DNA from: Clostridium sp. SCN 57-10
Lineage (GTDB): Bacteria > Bacillota > Clostridia > Oscillospirales > Butyricicoccaceae
Length of the DNA: 9,825 nucleotides
Reading direction: 5' to 3'
Assembly (NCBI GenBank): GCA_001725215.1
Contig: MEFT01000033.1
Location: 1 to 9,825, forward strand
A program made the translations under genes and the position numbers. The notes under the pieces were generated by a model. The model was not told the origin of the DNA. It did no database searches and saw nothing but the letters and a program-made list of their open reading frames with translations. Positions 6,351 to 9,825 of the stretch are shown here, piece after piece; within the stretch, counting starts at the first letter, position 1; each line of letters opens with the position of its first letter.

Positions 6351-7112
6351 ATGAAATATCTCAGCACGTTTTTAAACGCATTTCTTGCAGGACTGTGCAT
6401 CGCTATAGGCGGTGTGGTGTATCTTTCAGTGGATAACAAGATTGTGGGCGCACTGTTGTTCACCGTCGGGTTGTTTACCGTCGTCAGCTTCGGCTTCACG
6501 CTGTTTACCGGAAAAGTCTGGCTTGTGCTCGACGAGGGCATGCGTGCTTTGCCCACGCTCGGCGTGATCTGGCTGGGCAATCTCGCTGGCTGTGCAGCCG
6601 TCGGCTATGCCGTGCGCGCAACGCGCATCGCGGGCATTGCGGAGCGCGCCGCTGCTATGTGCGAAATCAAGCTGACAGACAATCTGATCAGCATTTTTCT
6701 GCTTGCGGTGCTGTGCAATATCCTGATGTACGTCGCGGTCGACGGGTATAAGCGCAATCCGCATGAGGTCGGCAAATACATCGGTCTGTTTCTCGGCGTG
6801 GCCGTTTTTATTTTGTGCGGCTTTGAGCATTGTGTGGCAAATATGTTTTATTTCTCCGTGGCCAATGTCTGGTCGGTTCATGCGCTCGGTTATCTGCTGG
6901 TCATGACCCTGGGCAACGCCGCGGGAGGGATATTGGTTCCGGCGATCGTGCGTCTGCGCGACCGCATTGACAATGAAAAGAAAAGAGGAGAGCATCATGG
7001 GAGTACAGGCATCCTTCGGCCTTCGGCTTGGCAGAATGAAAAAGGGAGCACGCAACCTGATTACCGACGTGCCGGGCGTGCGAGTGGGTCACGTCACATT
7101 GAAAAACGGTGA
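6351..7112 (+). CDS. Formate/nitrite transporter (FNT) family channel
   Basis: This is a membrane channel of the FocA/NirC/HSC family, which moves formate, nitrite, hydrosulfide or related monovalent anions. Six helices are visible: about 8-28, 33-56, 67-88, 112-133, 143-168 and 180-204. The family signatures are CNILMYVAV in helix 4, GFEHCVANM in helix 5 with the pore histidine H160, and GNAAGG in helix 6. The start ATG has AGAGGAAG (6338-6345) five bases upstream. Oddly, the frame does not end after helix 6. It continues for about 45 residues of basic, non-membrane sequence and overlaps the following peptidase gene by 116 bases (6997-7112). A third-frame TGA at 6968-6970 sits where the protein would be expected to end, so a small frameshift or loss of the stop codon is plausible. 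The anion specificity cannot be assigned; in a fermentative anaerobe formate or hydrosulfide would be reasonable. Confidence 0.88.
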   Translation: MKYLSTFLNAFLAGLCIAIGGVVYLSVDNKIVGALLFTVGLFTVVSFGFTLFTGKVWLVLDEGMRALPTLGVIWLGNLAGCAAVGYAVRATRIAGIAERAAAMCEIKLTDNLISIFLLAVLCNILMYVAVDGYKRNPHEVGKYIGLFLGVAVFILCGFEHCVANMFYFSVANVWSVHALGYLLVMTLGNAAGGILVPAIVRLRDRIDNEKKRGEHHGSTGILRPSAWQNEKGSTQPDYRRAGRASGSRHIEKR

Positions 7113-8040
7113 CGATGTAAACACCGGCGTTACGGCGATTATTCCGCATGAGGGAAACATATTCCGCGATAAGCCGCTGGCGGCGTCGCACGTCATCAAC
7201 GGTTACGGCAAATCGGTCGGCCTGGTGCAGGTCGACGAGCTAGGCACCATCGAAACCCCGCTCGTGCTGACCAATACGCTGTCGGTCGGAACAGCTTCGA
7301 CGGCGCTGATCCGTTATATGCTGGAGCGTAACGAAGACATCGGCGATACGACCTCGACGGTCAACCCGATGGTGTTTGAGTGCAACGACGGACATCTGAA
7401 TGACATTCGCGGACTTCACGTCACCGAACAGCATGTGCTCGACGCGCTTGCATGCGCGAGCGAGACGTGTGAAGAGGGCGACGTGGGCGCCGGCACCGGC
7501 ATGAGCTGCTACAGCATGAAGGGCGGCATCGGCTCGGCGTCGCGCGTGTTTGAGCTTTATGGGGAAACCTATACCCTCGGCGCGCTGCTGCTCACCAACT
7601 TCGGTTCGCAGCGTGATCTGATGATCGCGGGCGACGCCGTCGGTGAGCGCATGTATCGCGCGAACCATCCCGACGAGGCGGAAAAAGGTTCGGTCATCGT
7701 TATTCTGGCGACCGACGCTCCGCTTTCCGCGCGCCAGCTGGCGCGTGTCGCGCGCCGCGCGCAGTCTGGCCTTGCGCGCACGGGCAGCATCGCGGGCAAC
7801 GGAAGCGGCGAAATTGCACTTGCGTTTACCACGCGTAACCGCCTGCCTCATTATGAGACGGGCAAGCCCCATACGATTGAGCTTGTCTATGAAGAGGATA
7901 TCGACGTGGTGTTCCGCGCCGCCATCGAAAGCGTCGAGGAGTCGGTCATCAGTTCGATGACACATGCGCACCGCGTGGTCGGCCGCAAGAGTCATACGCG
8001 CGAGTGCCTGGCGGACGAGCTGCGCAAGATCGAGAAATAA
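6997..8040 (+). CDS. P1 family (S58, DmpA-like) self-processing aminopeptidase
   Basis: This 347-residue protein belongs to peptidase family S58 (L-aminopeptidase/D-esterase DmpA, beta-peptidyl aminopeptidase BapA). These enzymes are made as a precursor that cuts itself before a Ser, which then becomes the N-terminal nucleophile of the small subunit. Visible landmarks: NLITDVPGVRVGHV near the N-terminus (about 20-33), VGAGTGMSCYSMKGGIGSASR in the middle, LLLTNFGSQRDLMIAG, and AGNGSGEIALAF. The candidate cleavage point is G269-S270, with S270 as nucleophile. The start is ATG 6997 with GAGGAG (6985-6990) six bases upstream; a TTG further up at 6967 has no comparable site. The start codon lies inside the end of the channel reading frame, so translation is probably coupled. 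Family members act on N-terminal amino acids of small peptides, amides or esters; the real substrate is unknown. There is no signal peptide, so it is cytoplasmic. Confidence 0.9.
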   Translation: MGVQASFGLRLGRMKKGARNLITDVPGVRVGHVTLKNGDDVNTGVTAIIPHEGNIFRDKPLAASHVINGYGKSVGLVQVDELGTIETPLVLTNTLSVGTASTALIRYMLERNEDIGDTTSTVNPMVFECNDGHLNDIRGLHVTEQHVLDALACASETCEEGDVGAGTGMSCYSMKGGIGSASRVFELYGETYTLGALLLTNFGSQRDLMIAGDAVGERMYRANHPDEAEKGSVIVILATDAPLSARQLARVARRAQSGLARTGSIAGNGSGEIALAFTTRNRLPHYETGKPHTIELVYEEDIDVVFRAAIESVEESVISSMTHAHRVVGRKSHTRECLADELRKIEK

Positions 8041-8080
8041 AAGAGCGCTGATACATCTCCCTGCGAAGCGTAAAATTTTT

Positions 8081-8125
8081 AAAGACGGCAGCGCAATATT
8101 ATTGCGCTGCCGTCTTTCGCTTTTT
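8081..8125 (+). terminator. Strong intrinsic terminator after the peptidase gene
   Basis: A perfect 16-bp stem (8081-8096 paired with 8102-8117) encloses a 5-base loop and contains the GC core GACGGCAGCGC. T-rich sequence follows, with TTTTT at 8121-8125. The AAATTTTT stretch just before it also gives a T-tract on the minus strand, so it could be bidirectional. It lies 40 bases after the peptidase stop codon. Confidence 0.85.
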
Positions 8126-8177
8126 GAGGATACTTCGGTACAAGATTCGATCATATGTCTTGTCAGCCAGGCTGTGA

Positions 8178-8206
8178 TTGTGAACGCGATTTACCCGTGA
8201 TATAAT
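8178..8206 (+). promoter_or_regulatory. Extended -10 promoter of the second acetyltransferase
   Basis: A perfect TATAAT (8201-8206) is preceded by TG at 8198-8199, the extended -10 motif. TTGTGA (8178-8183, 4/6 match) lies 17 bases upstream. Transcription would start near 8213, about 30 bases before the preferred ATG at 8244 and only about 13 before the ATG at 8226. Confidence 0.75.
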
Positions 8207-8243
8207 AGCGCTCATCAAGAAAATAATGCAAAGGGTTGGGAAG

Positions 8244-8783
8244 ATGAAATACTATAAAAAGATAGTCGGAGAAAATTTGTATCTCTCACCATTGGACGCT
8301 GAGAATGAAGAGCTTCACGCCAAATGGGCGGAATGGATGAATGATGAAGCGGTTGGCGGCAATTATGGCGGCCATCAAAATCTAGCCACGATATCAAGTG
8401 CGAAGAAGACGGTGGAAGGATTACGCGGATATCATTTTTCCATCGTGCTTCTTGCCGGCGATGTGTTGATTGGTCACGTTAGCATCCATGACATTGACAA
8501 TCTTAACCGCAATGCTTTCCTCGGCGTTTTTATCGGCGATAAAGAAAACCGAAACAAAGGTTACGGTGCCGAAGCCATACATCTGGTTCTGAATTACGGG
8601 TTTAAGACGCTGAATCTCAACAACATCATGTTGTCCGTACATGCGGATAATGCCGGTGCAATCGCCTGCTATCAACGAGTGGGATTTAGAGAAGCCGGGA
8701 GACGGCGTGAATGGATCTTCAAAGACGGTAAGTATATCGATAAACTATATATGGATTTATTGGCGCGAGAGTTTGCCAAATGA
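8244..8783 (+). CDS. GNAT-family N-acetyltransferase (RimJ/RimL-like type)
   Basis: This 179-residue GNAT protein is of the Acetyltransf_3 type, like RimJ/RimL and many stress or antibiotic acetyltransferases. The acetyl-CoA loop is R103-N-K-G106-Y-G108-A-E-A, following the strand FLGVFIGDKE. Downstream are the characteristic LNNIMLSVHADNAGAIACYQRVGF (about 120-145) and a closing DGKYIDKLYMDLL. The chosen ATG has AAAGGG/GGGAAG upstream (8230-8243). An in-frame ATG at 8226 would add six residues but has no ribosome-binding site and lies very near the predicted transcription start. The gene has its own promoter and sits between two terminators. It is visibly richer in A and T than its neighbours (AAA, AAT and GAA codons dominate the start), which could mean later acquisition. 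The substrate is unknown. Confidence 0.88.
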   Translation: MKYYKKIVGENLYLSPLDAENEELHAKWAEWMNDEAVGGNYGGHQNLATISSAKKTVEGLRGYHFSIVLLAGDVLIGHVSIHDIDNLNRNAFLGVFIGDKENRNKGYGAEAIHLVLNYGFKTLNLNNIMLSVHADNAGAIACYQRVGFREAGRRREWIFKDGKYIDKLYMDLLAREFAK

Positions 8784-8814
8784 CGATTGCATATCCAAGC
8801 AAGTGAGCGGCACA

Positions 8815-8849
8815 TAAAAAGGGCATCACCGTTTAAGCGGTGATGCCCT
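8815..8849 (-). terminator. Intrinsic terminator of ackA, shared at a convergent junction
   Basis: A perfect 12-bp stem (8820-8831 paired with 8838-8849, six-base loop) is followed on the minus strand by a run of five Ts (plus-strand A-run 8816-8820). The U-tract orientation marks it as the end of acetate kinase. The plus-strand acetyltransferase converges from the other side, and its own end has no separate terminator, so the hairpin may serve both poorly or well. Confidence 0.82.
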
Positions 8850-8904
8850 AAAAACATCCTGATTGGCTGCAGACAAAAGAAATGCGGCCGTTTGCGCGGA
8901 TACT

Positions 8905-9825
8905 TTATTTGCCCTTGACGATTTCCGCGGTGTCCATCGCGATGACGAGTTCTTCGTTGGTCGGGATGACAAAGGTGCGAACGGTCGCGCCCTCGGCGGA
9001 AAGATCGCGCAACACGCCGCGGCAGTTGTTCTTCTCGGCGTCGATCTTGATGCCCATAAACTCAAGGCCTTCGGTCATGCGGGCGCGCAGCTCGGCGGAG
9101 TTTTCGCCCACGCCGGCGGTGAAGACGACGGCGTCCACGCCGCCCATCGCGGCGGCATAAGCGCCGATGTACTTCTTCACGCCATAGATGAAGAGCTCCT
9201 TGGCGAGCGCGGCACGCGCGTTGCCCTCGGCCTCGGCGGCATCGAGATCGCGGAAGTCGGACGACACGCCGGACACGCCGAGTACGCCGGACTTCTTGTT
9301 AAGAACGTTGAGCACGTCTTTGACGGAGAGGTTCTCCTTCTCGGCGATGAACTCGACGATGGCGGGGTCGATGCTGCCCGAGCGCGTGCCCATAGGCAGG
9401 CCGTCAAGCGGAGTGAAGCCCATCGAGGTGTCGACGCTGACGCCATGGTTGACGGCGGCGATCGACGAGCCGTTGCCCAGGTGGCAGGTGACGATCTTCA
9501 GCTCGCTGAGGGGCTTGCCCATCGCCTTGGCGCACTGCTCGGAAACAAAGCGGTGCGACGTGCCGTGGAAGCCATAGCGGCGCACGCCGTAATTCTCGTA
9601 ATACTCGTAGGGAACGGCGTAGACAAACGCCTTGGCCGGCATTTTGGCATGGAACGCAGTGTCAAACACGGCAACCTGCGGCACGCCCGGCATGACCTCT
9701 TCGCAGGCCGAAATGCCCGTGAGGTTGGCGGGGTTGTGAAGCGGCGCAAGGGGGATGCACGATTCGATGGCGGCCTTGCTCTCCGCGGTGATGAGTACCG
9801 AGTCGGCAAACTTTTCGCCCGCCGA
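8905..9825 (-). CDS. ackA: Acetate kinase (partial, N-terminus beyond the window)
   Basis: The gene runs in from the right edge on the minus strand and stops at TAA 8905-8907, giving 306 residues. The family is about 400 long, so roughly 90 N-terminal residues lie outside. Acetate kinase makes ATP from acetyl phosphate and ADP, the last step of acetate fermentation. The family motifs are all there in order: [16 protein letters not shown] (catalytic Asp), [42 protein letters not shown] (catalytic Arg), FTAGVGENS and the C-terminal PTNEE with the metal-binding Glu. The open frame continues unbroken to base 9825. Phosphotransacetylase, its usual partner, would lie upstream of ackA and is not seen here. 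The gene ends in its own hairpin at 8815-8849. Confidence 0.97.
   Translation of the reverse strand, partial: SAGEKFADSVLITAESKAAIESCIPLAPLHNPANLTGISACEEVMPGVPQVAVFDTAFHAKMPAKAFVYAVPYEYYENYGVRRYGFHGTSHRFVSEQCAKAMGKPLSELKIVTCHLGNGSSIAAVNHGVSVDTSMGFTPLDGLPMGTRSGSIDPAIVEFIAEKENLSVKDVLNVLNKKSGVLGVSGVSSDFRDLDAAEAEGNARAALAKELFIYGVKKYIGAYAAAMGGVDAVVFTAGVGENSAELRARMTEGLEFMGIKIDAEKNNCRGVLRDLSAEGATVRTFVIPTNEELVIAMDTAEIVKGK

Noticed and set aside
6426..7055. A 209-codon minus-strand open frame opposite the FNT channel
   Set aside because: It is antisense to six clear membrane helices with family motifs. The translation is Gln/His/Arg-rich and looks like a shadow.
7240..8154. A 304-codon minus-strand open frame opposite the peptidase gene
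   Set aside because: It is antisense to a clear family S58 gene. Long opposite-strand frames arise readily in GC-rich coding DNA, and its Arg/Ala/His-rich translation matches no family I know.
8905..9825. Truncated or broken acetate kinase
   Set aside because: The frame is open to the window edge and all motifs expected for this portion are intact, so it is cut by the window and not a pseudogene.
1..9825. CRISPR array, phage or defence island, transposon
   Set aside because: No regularly spaced repeats, transposase, integrase, attachment-site pair or defence-family protein is visible.

Overview
The window looks like chromosomal DNA of an anaerobic, fairly GC-rich member of the Clostridia, perhaps an Oscillospiraceae/Ruminococcaceae-like gut bacterium. 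The evidence is Gram-positive style strong Shine-Dalgarno sites, sigma-A type promoters, U-tailed intrinsic terminators, an adenosylcobalamin-dependent (class II) ribonucleotide reductase with a NrdR-like operator, acetate kinase, and a sensor kinase followed by a membrane-anchored HtrA protease. The lineage is an inference. No transposase, phage gene, tRNA, rRNA or CRISPR array is visible.

Layout. (1) Bases 1-3260 are a tightly packed plus-strand operon: the last codons of an upstream gene (probably the response regulator), a sensor histidine kinase, an HtrA/DegP-like serine protease and a GNAT acetyltransferase, closed by a strong terminator. This reads as an envelope-stress module. (2) Bases 3261-3949 are a roughly 690-base regulatory island. 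It holds a two-copy 27-base repeat, a leader/attenuator-like segment with a Pro-Pro-Asp stall motif and a strong hairpin but no target gene behind it, a minus-strand 31-codon gene with its own promoter, ribosome-binding site and terminator, and the nrdJ promoter with NrdR-like boxes. (3) Bases 3950-6266 are nrdJ and its terminator. (4) Bases 6275-8125 are a two-gene unit: a formate/nitrite-type channel whose reading frame runs 116 bases into an S58-family (DmpA-like) self-processing aminopeptidase, then a terminator. (5) Bases 8178-8783 are a stand-alone, AT-richer GNAT acetyltransferase with its own extended -10 promoter. (6) Bases 8815-9825 are the minus-strand acetate kinase gene, cut by the window edge, with its terminator.

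Most of the window is ordinary housekeeping. The parts worth a second look are in the island at 3261-3949: the small minus-strand peptide gene that I do not recognise, the orphan leader-like element, and the NrdR boxes overlapping the nrdJ promoter. The long overlap between the channel and the peptidase genes is the other oddity. I see no convincing new multi-gene defence, secretion or biosynthetic system here.
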